DNA of 64,000 nucleotides from Streptomyces caeruleatus (GTDB lineage: Bacteria > Actinomycetota > Actinomycetes > Streptomycetales > Streptomycetaceae): contig NZ_KQ948932.1 of the NCBI RefSeq assembly GCF_001514235.1, forward strand, positions 413,652 to 477,651, in the 5' to 3' direction. A program made the position numbers and the translations under genes. The notes below the pieces were generated by a model, which was not told where the DNA came from, ran no database searches, and was given only the letters and a program-made list of their open reading frames with translations. Shown piece by piece: positions 50,246-57,885 of this stretch (its first letter is position 1; every line of letters starts with the position of its first letter).

Positions 50246-51339
50246 AGCGGATCGTCCTCAGAGCGGTCATCGCGCTGACCGCCACGGCCGTCGGCGTCCT
50301 CGGATATCTGTACGCCCACGGAGACCTCCAGCGGTGGCAGGACGAGTCGGCGCTCGACGGCGCTTGCGACGGCCTCCTCGACCGGAACGTGGTCCGCGAC
50401 GTCCTCGGCCCGGGAGCGGTCGAGGTCGAGAGCGACGACCGTGCCGGGGCCGGCCTGGTGGGCTGCCAGGTGCGCGTCGACGGCGGTGGCGCCGCCGAGG
50501 TCCACGTCCTCGACACCGCGTCCGCCGGGGACGGCTGGAACTCCCTCTACACCGGGCCGCGCGGAGAGACGCTCTCCGTACCGGTCGGCCACGGGTGGGC
50601 AGGGCTCTTCGGCGCGGAGCCGAAGCGCGTGACCGGCTCGCTCGACGCCGACGAGGACGAGGACGTCACCGTGAGCCTGCTCCTGCGGTGCGCCGGGACC
50701 GCGAGCGTGAAGGGCCTGTCCGTCACCGTCGAGACCAGACTCGACAAGACGCTCGACGACCCGGCGAACAGGCCGGAGTTCGCAAGGATCGCCACCTCCA
50801 CGGCGGCGAAGGCGTCGAAGACCCGGCACTGCGGAGCCCAGCTCGGAAGGCCCGTACGCAGTCTCGGCCTGCCGGTGAAAGAGGACGCGTACGAACCACT
50901 GGGCACGGCGGCGGGGACCTGCTCCGGCATTCCCACCGCACGGGGCGTCGCCGTCGCCACCGAAACCGACCGAGGGAACGCCCCGTACGAGGTCTGCCGA
51001 CTCTCCGACGCGGACCTCGATACGCGCTATGTGCTCGAAGCCGAGTTCGGTCCTTACGCGCAGGAGGAGTTCGCCCGGAACCAGGAGTACGGACGGGAGG
51101 ACGGGCCGTCGCCCGACGTCCCCGCACACCACCGCGACGCTGACGGCGGCGTCAGCTGGACGACCGCCAAGTGCGCTGACGGTACGGCCCTGTTCACCTT
51201 GCATGTCGCCGACGAGCGCAACGACAACCGCGGGAACACGGCAAGCAATCCGGATCTCGCCTACGAACGCACCGCCCTCAGGGCGTTCGCCGAGCACTCC
51301 GCGCAGGCCCATGGCTGTTCCGCTCCCGTGACACCGTGA
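50236..51339 (+). CDS. Membrane-anchored extracytoplasmic protein, unknown function (tandem paralogue 2)
   Basis: The 367-residue protein has one N-terminal helix (VLRAVIALTATAVGVLGYLYA) and an external domain with cysteines in similar order to the preceding protein (ACDGLLD, VGCQVRV, RCAGT, HCGAQLG, TCSGI, CRLSDA, KCADG, HGCSA). ATG 50236 follows GGAGGTGGAGG and overlaps the upstream stop. It is likely a diverged duplicate of gene one, and the pair may form a surface complex. Family not recognised. Confidence 0.8.
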   Translation: MAVKRIVLRAVIALTATAVGVLGYLYAHGDLQRWQDESALDGACDGLLDRNVVRDVLGPGAVEVESDDRAGAGLVGCQVRVDGGGAAEVHVLDTASAGDGWNSLYTGPRGETLSVPVGHGWAGLFGAEPKRVTGSLDADEDEDVTVSLLLRCAGTASVKGLSVTVETRLDKTLDDPANRPEFARIATSTAAKASKTRHCGAQLGRPVRSLGLPVKEDAYEPLGTAAGTCSGIPTARGVAVATETDRGNAPYEVCRLSDADLDTRYVLEAEFGPYAQEEFARNQEYGREDGPSPDVPAHHRDADGGVSWTTAKCADGTALFTLHVADERNDNRGNTASNPDLAYERTALRAFAEHSAQAHGCSAPVTP

Positions 51340-51435
51340 CACCGTGACGACGCTCGCCCGAGCCCCTGCCCACACCTTCCACACCTTCTCCGTCCGTGGG
51401 GACCCCTCCCGGCCCCCGCCCCCTACTCTCCGCCC

Positions 51436-51942
51436 ATGACCGCCCCACGCAGCTGGCCCCTCTGGCCCCTCGCGCTGGCCGCCGCACTGACGGCCGCAGG
51501 CTGTTCGAACTCCCCGGACACCACCTCGTCGGCATCGCCCCGCGCGTCGGCCCCGCAGCCCTCCAGCCCGCCGACCACTCGGCCGAGTCCCACGGCGCCC
51601 TCACCGACCTCGGCGTTCTGCCTGGACCTGGACGCCTTCCAGGTCGGCGTCGTCACCTTCCGCTCCGACGTGGGCGCCGCGATCGAGGGGCAGCCGTTGG
51701 ACTTCGAAGACCTGCGGACGAGGGCTGTGCTGATCGCCCGCATGGGAGAGGAGATGAAGGCTGACGCGCCGCAGGACATCGCCGACGAGTTCCGGGTGGT
51801 GCTCAAGGCGATCGACACCTCGGCGCGCGGCTTGAAGAAGGGAGCGAAGGTACGCGATGTGGTGGACCCCCTGTACGGCGAGCGGAACCTTCCCGCCTTC
51901 GACGCGGTGAACGACTACGACTGCGACGCCTCGCAGGAGTGA
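51436..51942 (+). CDS. Lipoprotein, unknown function
   Basis: The 168-residue precursor has leader MTAPRSWPLWPLALAAALTAAGC with a lipobox LTAAGC (Cys at about 23), a Ser/Pro/Thr-rich spacer (to about 58), and a small helical C-terminal domain with two cysteines (FCLDLDAF and NDYDCDA). A conserved-looking helical segment (LRTRAVLIARMGEEMKADAPQDIADEF) is seen. It is not assigned to a known family. The ATG is 13 bp after a Pro-rich stretch with no strong ribosome-binding site. Confidence 0.75.
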   Translation: MTAPRSWPLWPLALAAALTAAGCSNSPDTTSSASPRASAPQPSSPPTTRPSPTAPSPTSAFCLDLDAFQVGVVTFRSDVGAAIEGQPLDFEDLRTRAVLIARMGEEMKADAPQDIADEFRVVLKAIDTSARGLKKGAKVRDVVDPLYGERNLPAFDAVNDYDCDASQE

Positions 51943-51988
51943 CGCGGACCGAGGGCCGTAAGTACTAGGGGGACTTTCAAAACACCCC

Positions 51989-52351
51989 CTAGGCCTCCAC
52001 AGTCACCCGCACCCCGGCCACCAGCCCCCACCCCGCCATCACCCCGGCCGCCCCCTCAAGCACATGCCGCGACCGCAGCCGGGGCAGGCCCAGGCGGCCC
52101 GGTTTCATGGTGCGTACGGCGATGACGTTCAGCTCGCGGTCGAGGTAGGCGACATCGATGGGGATGCGCATGCGGAAGGTGTGGACGCCGCCGGCCGGCG
52201 TGAGCAGCATCGCGCCGGCGACGGAGTCGCGCCCCAGGAGCCCTTTCGTGCGGGCCCGGTACGACGAGGCGATCTCCAGGGGGACGCAGACGTCACCCCG
52301 GTCCCCGTGCACCACCAGCGTCCCCCGGCCGTCCCGCCACCGCTGTCCCAT
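51989..52351 (-). CDS. DUF192 family protein
   Basis: The 120-residue protein matches DUF192 (COG1430): VPLEIASSYRARTKGLLGRDSV, MLLTPAGGVHTFRMRIPIDVAYLD and VRTMKPGRLGLPRLRSRHVLE. The family is small, often exported, and of unknown function, though a role in protein maturation or stress is sometimes suggested. ATG 52351 gives the standard length. The longer frame to 52999 overlaps the opposite-strand oxidoreductase and is not used. Its start region faces the divergent oxidoreductase gene. Confidence 0.85.
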   Translation of the reverse strand: MGQRWRDGRGTLVVHGDRGDVCVPLEIASSYRARTKGLLGRDSVAGAMLLTPAGGVHTFRMRIPIDVAYLDRELNVIAVRTMKPGRLGLPRLRSRHVLEGAAGVMAGWGLVAGVRVTVEA

Positions 52352-52421
52352 CCGACGCCGCCTCCTGGGCTCCGTTCCCCACCGTGTTGTCCGCCGAGTG
52401 CCTCCGGGTAGGAAGGATTCC

Positions 52422-53306
52422 ATGACCGGACTCGGCGCAGTATTCCGTCCCCAACTGGCCCCCGAACGACTCCGTTCCGTCGCCCGACTCGCCGACAGCG
52501 CGGGCCTTGAGGAGCTCTGGCTCTGGGAGGACTGTTTCCGCGAGGGCGGCGTCTCCACCGCGGCGGCCGCCCTCGCCTGGACCGAGCGGCTCAGGATCGG
52601 CGTCGGGCTGCTGCCCGTGCCGCTGCGGAACGTCGCCATCACCGCCATGGAGGCAGCGAGCCTGCACCGGATGTTCCCGGACCGGCCGATCCTCGCCGTC
52701 GGACACGGTGTGCAGGACTGGATGGGGCAGGTCGGGGCCCGGGTCGAGTCGCCGGTGACCCTGTTGCGCGAGCACCTCGACGTGCTGCGGGCCCTGCTGC
52801 GCGGGGAGCGGGTCACCGTCGAGGGGCGGTACGTGAAGCTCGACGACGTCGCCCTGGACTGGCCGCCCGCCCAGCCGGTGCCCGTCCTCGCAGGTGCCAC
52901 CGGGCCCCGCTCGCTGCGCCTCGCCGGCGAGGCGGCCGACGGGACGCTGCTCACCGCCTCGACCTCGCCGGAGGGGGTACGGCGGGCACGGCAACTCATC
53001 GCCGAGGGACAGGAATCGGCCGGACGCGCCCCGGACCCGGACTCGCCCCACCAGGTCGTCGTCTACCTCCTCACCGCCACCGGACCCGACGGGCCCGCCC
53101 GCATCAAGGCCGAACTCGAGGCCGAGGGACTCGGATCCGTGCCCGACCTGGGAGTCGCCGGGGACGCCGGCACCGTGGCGAAGGCCGTGCAGCGGCTCGC
53201 GGACGCCGGTGCGGACACCGTGGTGCTCCAGCCGACGGGCGACGAGCCCGACCCGGAGGCGTTCGTACGGTTCGCGGCGGAGGAAGTGCGGCCACTGGTG
53301 CCGTAG
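52422..53306 (+). CDS. LLM-class flavin/F420-dependent oxidoreductase
   Basis: The 294-residue protein is a luciferase-like monooxygenase-family TIM barrel. LEELWLWEDCFREGG, LRIGVGLLPVPLRN, LHRMFPDRPILAVGHGVQDW, LRALLRGERVTVEGRYV and VPVLAGATGPRSLRLAGE are characteristic. Such enzymes use FMN or F420; many actinobacterial members use F420. A good ribosome-binding site (TAGGAAGG) precedes the ATG. It is divergent from the DUF192 gene. The substrate is unknown. Confidence 0.9.
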   Translation: MTGLGAVFRPQLAPERLRSVARLADSAGLEELWLWEDCFREGGVSTAAAALAWTERLRIGVGLLPVPLRNVAITAMEAASLHRMFPDRPILAVGHGVQDWMGQVGARVESPVTLLREHLDVLRALLRGERVTVEGRYVKLDDVALDWPPAQPVPVLAGATGPRSLRLAGEAADGTLLTASTSPEGVRRARQLIAEGQESAGRAPDPDSPHQVVVYLLTATGPDGPARIKAELEAEGLGSVPDLGVAGDAGTVAKAVQRLADAGADTVVLQPTGDEPDPEAFVRFAAEEVRPLVP

Positions 53307-53689
53307 CCGAGTGCAAACCGTGCATCCGTACGCGAACCGCCTCAGCCTCCTGCGCATCCAAGGAACCCACACCTTCTCCACATTGTTATGGAGGCCGACT
53401 CGATTTCCTCCCATCTCTCACGTAAGTTCAGACCAAGGTAATTCGCGTACGCAAAGCTGCGCGGCGGCACCGCGCAGCGGAGGGGGCTGCGCGGTGCCAT
53501 GCCCTCCCGCCCGCCCCTGCTGGACGCGCGTCGCATCGAAAAGACGTCCGACCCGCGAAGCCATGTGCCCCGTCAAGCCGACGTTCGCGGTCGGGGTCAC
53601 CCGGGGGAGGGAAGCGCGGACAAGTCACACGAGCGGCCCCCAAGCCACGCCAAACCCTCCGTATCCGGCCGCATCCCACCCGTTTCCCC
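53307..53689. other. Intergenic region without a recognised gene
   Basis: Non-coding stretch downstream of the oxidoreductase. Positions 53340-53460 are unusually AT-rich for this genome (CATTGTTATGG, GGTAATTCGCGTACGC). GCTGCGCGGCGGCACCGCGC and the following GCGCGGTGCC form GC-rich complementary segments around 53455-53500. I found no tRNA, no protein motif and no clear terminator for the oxidoreductase. Confidence 0.4.
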
Positions 53690-53880
53690 TGGTAATCCGC
53701 CCCTGAGCGGCCGCGAATCGGCCACGGAAGAGCCCTCTCAGGGCCAGCGGGCCGTCGCCGAGCGATTTCGGAGAGTAGTTGTGGCACGCCGATGCACGCA
53801 GCATCACTCACGAAGGGTTATGGTGGAAACCCCCCCTCGGGCCGGTCCGTCTCCCCCCCACGGACCGGCCCGTTTTTTTG
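53690..53880 (+). ncRNA. Candidate structured RNA with strong terminator
   Basis: A cruciform-like fold is visible at 53701-53743. CCCTGAG pairs with CTCAGGG and encloses GGCCG-CGAAT-CGGCC. About 95 bp downstream lies a perfect terminator hairpin (53839-53850 with 53860-53871, 12 bp) followed by seven T. There is no protein gene upstream on this strand that it would serve, except the oxidoreductase ending 530 bp earlier. A small transcript of about 190 nt or a leader ended by the hairpin is suggested. Short frames here (GTG 53778, ATG 53820 with GAAGGG) run through the terminator and look non-coding. Confidence 0.4.
53839..53879 (+). terminator. Strong intrinsic terminator
   Basis: GGGCCGGTCCGT pairs perfectly with ACGGACCGGCCC across a 9-nt loop, with GTTTTTTT following. 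It is the clearest rho-independent terminator in the window. Confidence 0.9.
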
Positions 53881-53928
53881 CCCCGAACCAAGGGGTGCAT
53901 CGGAGCGCCGGGGGCTGCACGCCCCCAA

Positions 53929-54104
53929 GGGGCGCGGGGAACTGCGCGACCAGCCCCCACCACCCCGCACCCGCCCACACACCCAAGGGCACCCCCCACA
54001 CAAGGCGCCAATACCCCACCCGCACCCCCAAAGCCGCGCCCACCCCAAACCCCGGTACGCTCCATGCGCGGGGACCGCATTCGTACGGAGGGGCGGACAA
54101 TCAC
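53929..54104. other. Dispersed-repeat copy and C-rich leader upstream of uppS
   Basis: The 27-nt repeat block at 53929-53955 is identical to 13579-13605. It is followed by about 100 bp of very C-rich sequence, then GGTACGCTCC and the ribosome-binding site GGAGGGG ahead of uppS. The uppS promoter may lie in this stretch. Nothing else recognised. Confidence 0.5.
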
Positions 54105-54878
54105 GTGAACCTGCGCGACAAGCTGCGCGGCCTGCTGGTCAGGCTGTACGCACGCCGGGTGGAAGGTCACCTGGACCACGCTCAGGTGCCCAAGCACATC
54201 GGCGTCATCATGGACGGCAACCGGCGCTGGGCGAAGGCCGCGGGTTCCAGCACCGTGCACGGTCACCGGGCCGGCGCCGAGAAGATCGAGGAGTTCCTCG
54301 GCTGGTGCTCCGAGACGGACGTCGAGGTCGTCACCCTCTGGCTGTTGTCCACGGACAACTTCGAACGGCCGCAGGACGAGCTGGGCCCGCTCCTCGGGAT
54401 CATCGAGGACGTCGTGGGCACCCTCGCCGCCGACGGCCGCTGGCGCGTGCACCACGTCGGCACGCCTGACCTGCTGCCGTCCGGGATGCAGACCAGCCTC
54501 AAGGAGGCCGAGGAAGCCACCGCGCACATCGACGGAATACTGGTCAACGTCGCCATCGGCTACGGCGGCCGCCAGGAGATCGCCGACGCCGTGCGCTCGA
54601 TGATCGTGGACGCCCACGACAAGGGCACCTCGATGGAGGACCTCGCCGAGTCCGTCAGCGTCGACCTGATCGGCCGACACCTCTACACCGGCGCCCAGCC
54701 CGACCCCGACCTCGTCATCCGCACCAGCGGCGAGCAGCGCTTGTCCGGTTTCATGCTGTGGCAGACGGCCCATTCCGAGTACTACTTCTGCGAGGTCTTC
54801 TGGCCGGCCTTCCGCAAGGTGGACTTCCTGCGCGCCCTGCGTGACTACGCGGCCCGGCACCGGCGTTACGGCGGCTGA
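54105..54878 (+). CDS. uppS: Isoprenyl (undecaprenyl) diphosphate synthase, cis-prenyltransferase
   Basis: The 257-residue enzyme has the UPP synthase signature HIGVIMDGNRRWAKAAG (Asp37 catalytic/Mg-binding), ESTDNF-like LLSTDNFERP, and the C-terminal DLVIRTSGEQRLSGFMLWQTAHSEYYF. It condenses isopentenyl diphosphate in cis to make the C50-55 carrier for peptidoglycan and wall polymers. The GTG start is preceded by GGAGGGG at about 10-11 bp. The frame extends upstream to 53499 through repeats and the terminator; those residues are not homologous and are left out. Streptomyces often has two such enzymes. Which chain length this one makes cannot be read from the sequence. Confidence 0.94.
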   Translation: MNLRDKLRGLLVRLYARRVEGHLDHAQVPKHIGVIMDGNRRWAKAAGSSTVHGHRAGAEKIEEFLGWCSETDVEVVTLWLLSTDNFERPQDELGPLLGIIEDVVGTLAADGRWRVHHVGTPDLLPSGMQTSLKEAEEATAHIDGILVNVAIGYGGRQEIADAVRSMIVDAHDKGTSMEDLAESVSVDLIGRHLYTGAQPDPDLVIRTSGEQRLSGFMLWQTAHSEYYFCEVFWPAFRKVDFLRALRDYAARHRRYGG

Positions 54879-55191
54879 GAAACACCCCACCGCGGGACGG
54901 AAGTAACAAGGAGTTCACCGGCGCGCCGTCATATGCGCTGGCATGGCATCGCACGTTCGAGGGCATAAGCCAAGCAGGTCGACACCCGAACCACGGGTGT
55001 CGTATCTCAGCGGGCGGCACCGGAGCCGTCCGCCCGGGAGGCCCTTTGCACCAGCCCGACCGTGCGGTCACGGCACGGAAGAAGCAGTGGAGGGCCGGTT
55101 TTCGGCCCGTGCATGGCGTGCAGGGCGGCCGACGACCGGTCCAGCTCCACTCCGTCGCTCCCCGACCTCATCCGAGGGGGTACGTCCTTCC
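54879..55191 (+). promoter_or_regulatory. Hairpins between uppS and phoH-like gene
   Basis: The 313-bp gap holds a perfect 9-bp hairpin CGACACCCG-AACCA-CGGGTGTCG at 54980-55002 and a smaller GGGCCG-GTTTT-CGGCCC hairpin at 55092-55108. Neither has a clean T-tract. The first may end uppS transcription. No clear gene is present, although an ATG at 54943 is in frame with the phoH-like gene. Confidence 0.45.
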
Positions 55192-56517
55192 GTGGTGACC
55201 AGCACAAAGCGCCACAAGCCAGACCGGCGCACCTACGTTCTCGACACCAGCGTCCTGCTGGCCGACCCGAACGCCCTGAACCGCTTCGACGAGCACGAGG
55301 TCGTGCTCCCCATCGTCGTGGTGACGGAACTGGAGGCCAAGCGGCACCATCCCGAACTCGGCTACTTCGCCCGGCAGGCACTGCGCCTGCTGGACGAGTT
55401 CAGGGTCCGGCACGGTCGCCTCGACGCCCCCATTCCGATCGGGGACCTCGGCGGCACCGTCCGTGTCGAGCTCAACCACTCGGACCCCAGCGTTCTGCCG
55501 ACCGGCTACCGCCTGGGGGACAACGACTCCCGTATCCTCGCGGTCGCCCGCAATCTGCAGGCCGAGGGGTTCGACGTCACCGTCGTGTCGAAGGACCTGC
55601 CGCTCAGGATCAAGGCCTCGTCCGTCGGCCTCCTCGCGGAGGAGTACCGCGCCGAACTCGCCATCACGGACTCCTCCGGCTGGACCGGAATGTCCGAACT
55701 GACCCTGCCGGGCGAACAGGTGGACATCCTCTTCGAGGAAGGACACATCTACGTCCCCGAAGCCTCCGACATGCCCGTCCACACCGGGCTGACGATCCAC
55801 TCCGAGCGTGGCAAGGCGCTCGGCCGGATCACGCCGGAGGGCAACGTCCGGCTGGTGCGCGGCGACCGGGAGGCCTTCGGCATCAAGGGGCGCAGCGCCG
55901 AGCAGCGCATCGCGCTCGACCTGCTCCTGGACCCGGACGTCGGGATCGTCTCCATGGGCGGCCGGGCCGGCACCGGCAAGTCGGCGCTGGCGCTGTGCGC
56001 CGGTCTGGAGGCGGTGCTGGAGCGCCGTCAGCACCAGAAGGTGATGGTCTTCCGGCCGCTGTACGCGGTGGGCGGGCAGGAGCTCGGCTATCTGCCCGGC
56101 AGCGAGGCCGAGAAGATGAGCCCCTGGGCGCAGGCGGTCTTCGACACCCTCTCCGCGGTCACCAGCCGCGAGGTCATCGAAGAGGTCACCGCGCGCGGAA
56201 TGCTGGAGGTGCTTCCCCTCACTCATATCCGCGGACGCTCGCTGCACGACGCATTTGTGATCGTGGACGAGGCGCAGTCACTGGAAAGGAATGTCCTGCT
56301 GACTGTTCTGTCCCGAATTGGCGCCAATTCGCGGGTGGTTCTCACCCACGACGTGGCTCAGCGGGACAATCTGCGGGTCGGGCGCTACGACGGTGTCGTC
56401 GCCGTCGTGGAGAAGCTGAAGGGACATCCGCTGTTCGCCCATGTCACGCTGACGCGGTCCGAGAGGTCCCAGATCGCGGCCCTTGTGACCGAAATGCTGG
56501 AAGACGGGCAGATCTGA
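55192..56517 (+). CDS. PhoH-family ATPase with N-terminal PIN domain (PhoH2)
   Basis: The 441-residue protein has an N-terminal PIN domain (about 10-145; YVLDTSVLLADPNAL with the first Asp, VTELEAKR with Glu, LGDNDSRILAVA with Asp) fused to a PhoH ATPase domain (about 220-440). Walker A GRAGTGKSA is near 260, the Walker-B-like FVIVDEAQSLE follows, and the RIGANSRVVLTHDVAQRD block comes near the end. PhoH2 proteins unwind and cleave RNA. Mycobacterial phoH2 is paired with an antitoxin-like upstream gene, but no such partner is evident here. GTG 55192 and GTG 55195 are both possible starts. The ribosome-binding site GAGGGGG lies upstream. Confidence 0.92.
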   Translation: MVTSTKRHKPDRRTYVLDTSVLLADPNALNRFDEHEVVLPIVVVTELEAKRHHPELGYFARQALRLLDEFRVRHGRLDAPIPIGDLGGTVRVELNHSDPSVLPTGYRLGDNDSRILAVARNLQAEGFDVTVVSKDLPLRIKASSVGLLAEEYRAELAITDSSGWTGMSELTLPGEQVDILFEEGHIYVPEASDMPVHTGLTIHSERGKALGRITPEGNVRLVRGDREAFGIKGRSAEQRIALDLLLDPDVGIVSMGGRAGTGKSALALCAGLEAVLERRQHQKVMVFRPLYAVGGQELGYLPGSEAEKMSPWAQAVFDTLSAVTSREVIEEVTARGMLEVLPLTHIRGRSLHDAFVIVDEAQSLERNVLLTVLSRIGANSRVVLTHDVAQRDNLRVGRYDGVVAVVEKLKGHPLFAHVTLTRSERSQIAALVTEMLEDGQI

Positions 56518-56936
56518 CCCAAGTGCTCAACTTGCGGTAGCTACTCGTTGGTTGGCGCCGTTCGGAAAAGGCAGTGAGCCTATCCGGGCGGCGCCTCGGC
56601 GTGTGCGGCTTTCCGTGAAACCCCTGGCACAAACAAGGTGTGAGCTTTCACACGCAACACAGAATTGCCTTGCGGCGTCGGGTTACGGCAGAGTCTCACT
56701 CCTGTCAGGCCCCGCATACGACACACCTGTACCCCCAGCGGTACGGAACCACAGCAGCACCACAGCCAACTGCATAGCGACGTCGTATGCCGCCCGAGTC
56801 TTCACGCGGCGCTCCCCTCGCGGGAGTTGCCCACCGGGTCCGTGCCTCCCGTGACCCCGCAGTTGGGAGGCCAGCGCCAGGGGCACGATTGCGTCCGCCA
56901 GGGTCACCGAAGCGGACGATGCTGGAAGGAAACCGT
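56518..56936 (+). promoter_or_regulatory. Long leader upstream of the transglycosylase gene
   Basis: This is 419 bp without a gene. GGCGCC...GGCGCC (about 56556-56595) is a possible phoH terminator stem without T-tract. GTGTGA-GCTT-TCACAC at 56638-56653 is a perfect palindrome and includes a GTG(N6)CAC pattern like that of Streptomyces Crp. I looked for the ydaO (c-di-AMP) riboswitch that precedes several Streptomyces wall-hydrolase genes and did not find its conserved blocks. Confidence 0.4.
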
Positions 56937-57632
56937 GTGAGTCCGATTTCGGTCAGGGGATTCGCAGTGGCGTCGGCCACCGCGGTCACTGCTGTCGGAA
57001 GCGTCGTCGGCGTTGCCTCGGGCAGCACCGCGCAGAACAACGACGCCGAGGCGACGGCTGCCGATTCGACGCTTCTCGCGGACATACCCGCGGGCCAGCA
57101 GGCCCAGGTGCAGATCGAGTCCATGTCGGCGCAGGCGGATGTCCAGGCCATCGCCGCGGACGCGACCGCCAAGAAGGACGCTGAGGAGGCCGCCCGCAAG
57201 GCCGCCGCCCAAACCGCGATCGACAAGAAGGAAGCCGCCGAGAAGGCCGAGAAGGCGGCACAGGAAGCCAAGGAGCGCGAAGAGGCCGAGGCGAAGGCCT
57301 CCAGGTCCTCCTCCGCGGACTTCCCGATCCAGAGCTCGTACACCATCGACCAGATCCAGGCGATGGCGCGCCAGATGGTGCCGAGTGACCAGTTCCAGTG
57401 CTTCAGCAACATCGTGGACCACGAGTCCAGCTGGAACTACCAGGCCGTCAACGCCTCCTCCGGTGCCTACGGCCTCTTCCAGGCCCTGCCCGGCTCCAAG
57501 ATGTCGTCCGTCGGCTCGGACTGGCAGACGAACCCGGCCACCCAGATCAAGTGGGGCCTGAACTACATGAACGAGCGCTACGACAGCCCTTGTGGCGCGT
57601 GGTCGTTCTGGCAGGCGAACCACTGGTACTAG
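56937..57632 (+). CDS. Secreted SLT-type lytic transglycosylase with coiled coil
   Basis: The 231-residue precursor has an N-terminal signal segment (GFAVASATAVTAVGSVVGVASG, cleavage about residue 30), an Ala/Lys/Glu-rich coiled coil (about 75-120) and a C-terminal transglycosylase-SLT-like domain (about 135-231). It carries the Glu of NIVDHESSWNYQAVN and SGAYGLFQALPGSK, followed by PATQIKWGLNYMNERY. It should cleave peptidoglycan glycan strands in the wall. GTG 56937 has GGAAGGA 6 bp upstream. Earlier in-frame starts would add a Pro/Arg-rich tail without function. A terminator follows at 57769. Confidence 0.9.
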   Translation: MSPISVRGFAVASATAVTAVGSVVGVASGSTAQNNDAEATAADSTLLADIPAGQQAQVQIESMSAQADVQAIAADATAKKDAEEAARKAAAQTAIDKKEAAEKAEKAAQEAKEREEAEAKASRSSSADFPIQSSYTIDQIQAMARQMVPSDQFQCFSNIVDHESSWNYQAVNASSGAYGLFQALPGSKMSSVGSDWQTNPATQIKWGLNYMNERYDSPCGAWSFWQANHWY

Positions 57633-57691
57633 GCGCTCCGCTTCGGGGGCCGGGACGGGTCGTTGTTCGTCTGCGGCACCGTCGTGGTCGA

Positions 57692-57745
57692 TCGCGCCCA
57701 CGCGGCGGAGCCGCACATAGATATAGATACAGCCCGCGCCCCTTA
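57692..57745. repeat. Dispersed repeat copy (second type)
   Basis: TCGCGCCCACGCGGCGGAGC and the next four bases at 57692-57715 are identical to 27242-27265. They are followed by a TATAGATATAGATAC run and CAGCCCGCGCCCC. It lies in the gap after the transglycosylase gene and before its terminator. Confidence 0.7.
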
Positions 57746-57768
57746 GGTGTGTTTCTCAACCCTGCGTT

Positions 57769-57798
57769 GCCCCTCGCCGTCCTTTGGTGAGGGGCTTT
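57769..57798 (+). terminator. Terminator of the transglycosylase gene
   Basis: GCCCCTC pairs with GAGGGGC (7 bp), extended to 10 bp with GCC/GGT, loop of about 7 nt, followed by TTT. A weak T-tract, but correctly placed after the gene. Confidence 0.6.
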
Positions 57799-57885
57799 CG
57801 CGTTGCCCCGGCAGTGGCCATGTACGGTCGGACGCAACGACTCCAGGGGGGAGTGGTGGGGAGAGACGGGGGAAGAGGGCGGAAC

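Noticed and set aside
56518..56936. c-di-AMP (ydaO) riboswitch before the transglycosylase
   Set aside because: The conserved blocks of that motif could not be found; only a palindrome and a weak GC hairpin are present.
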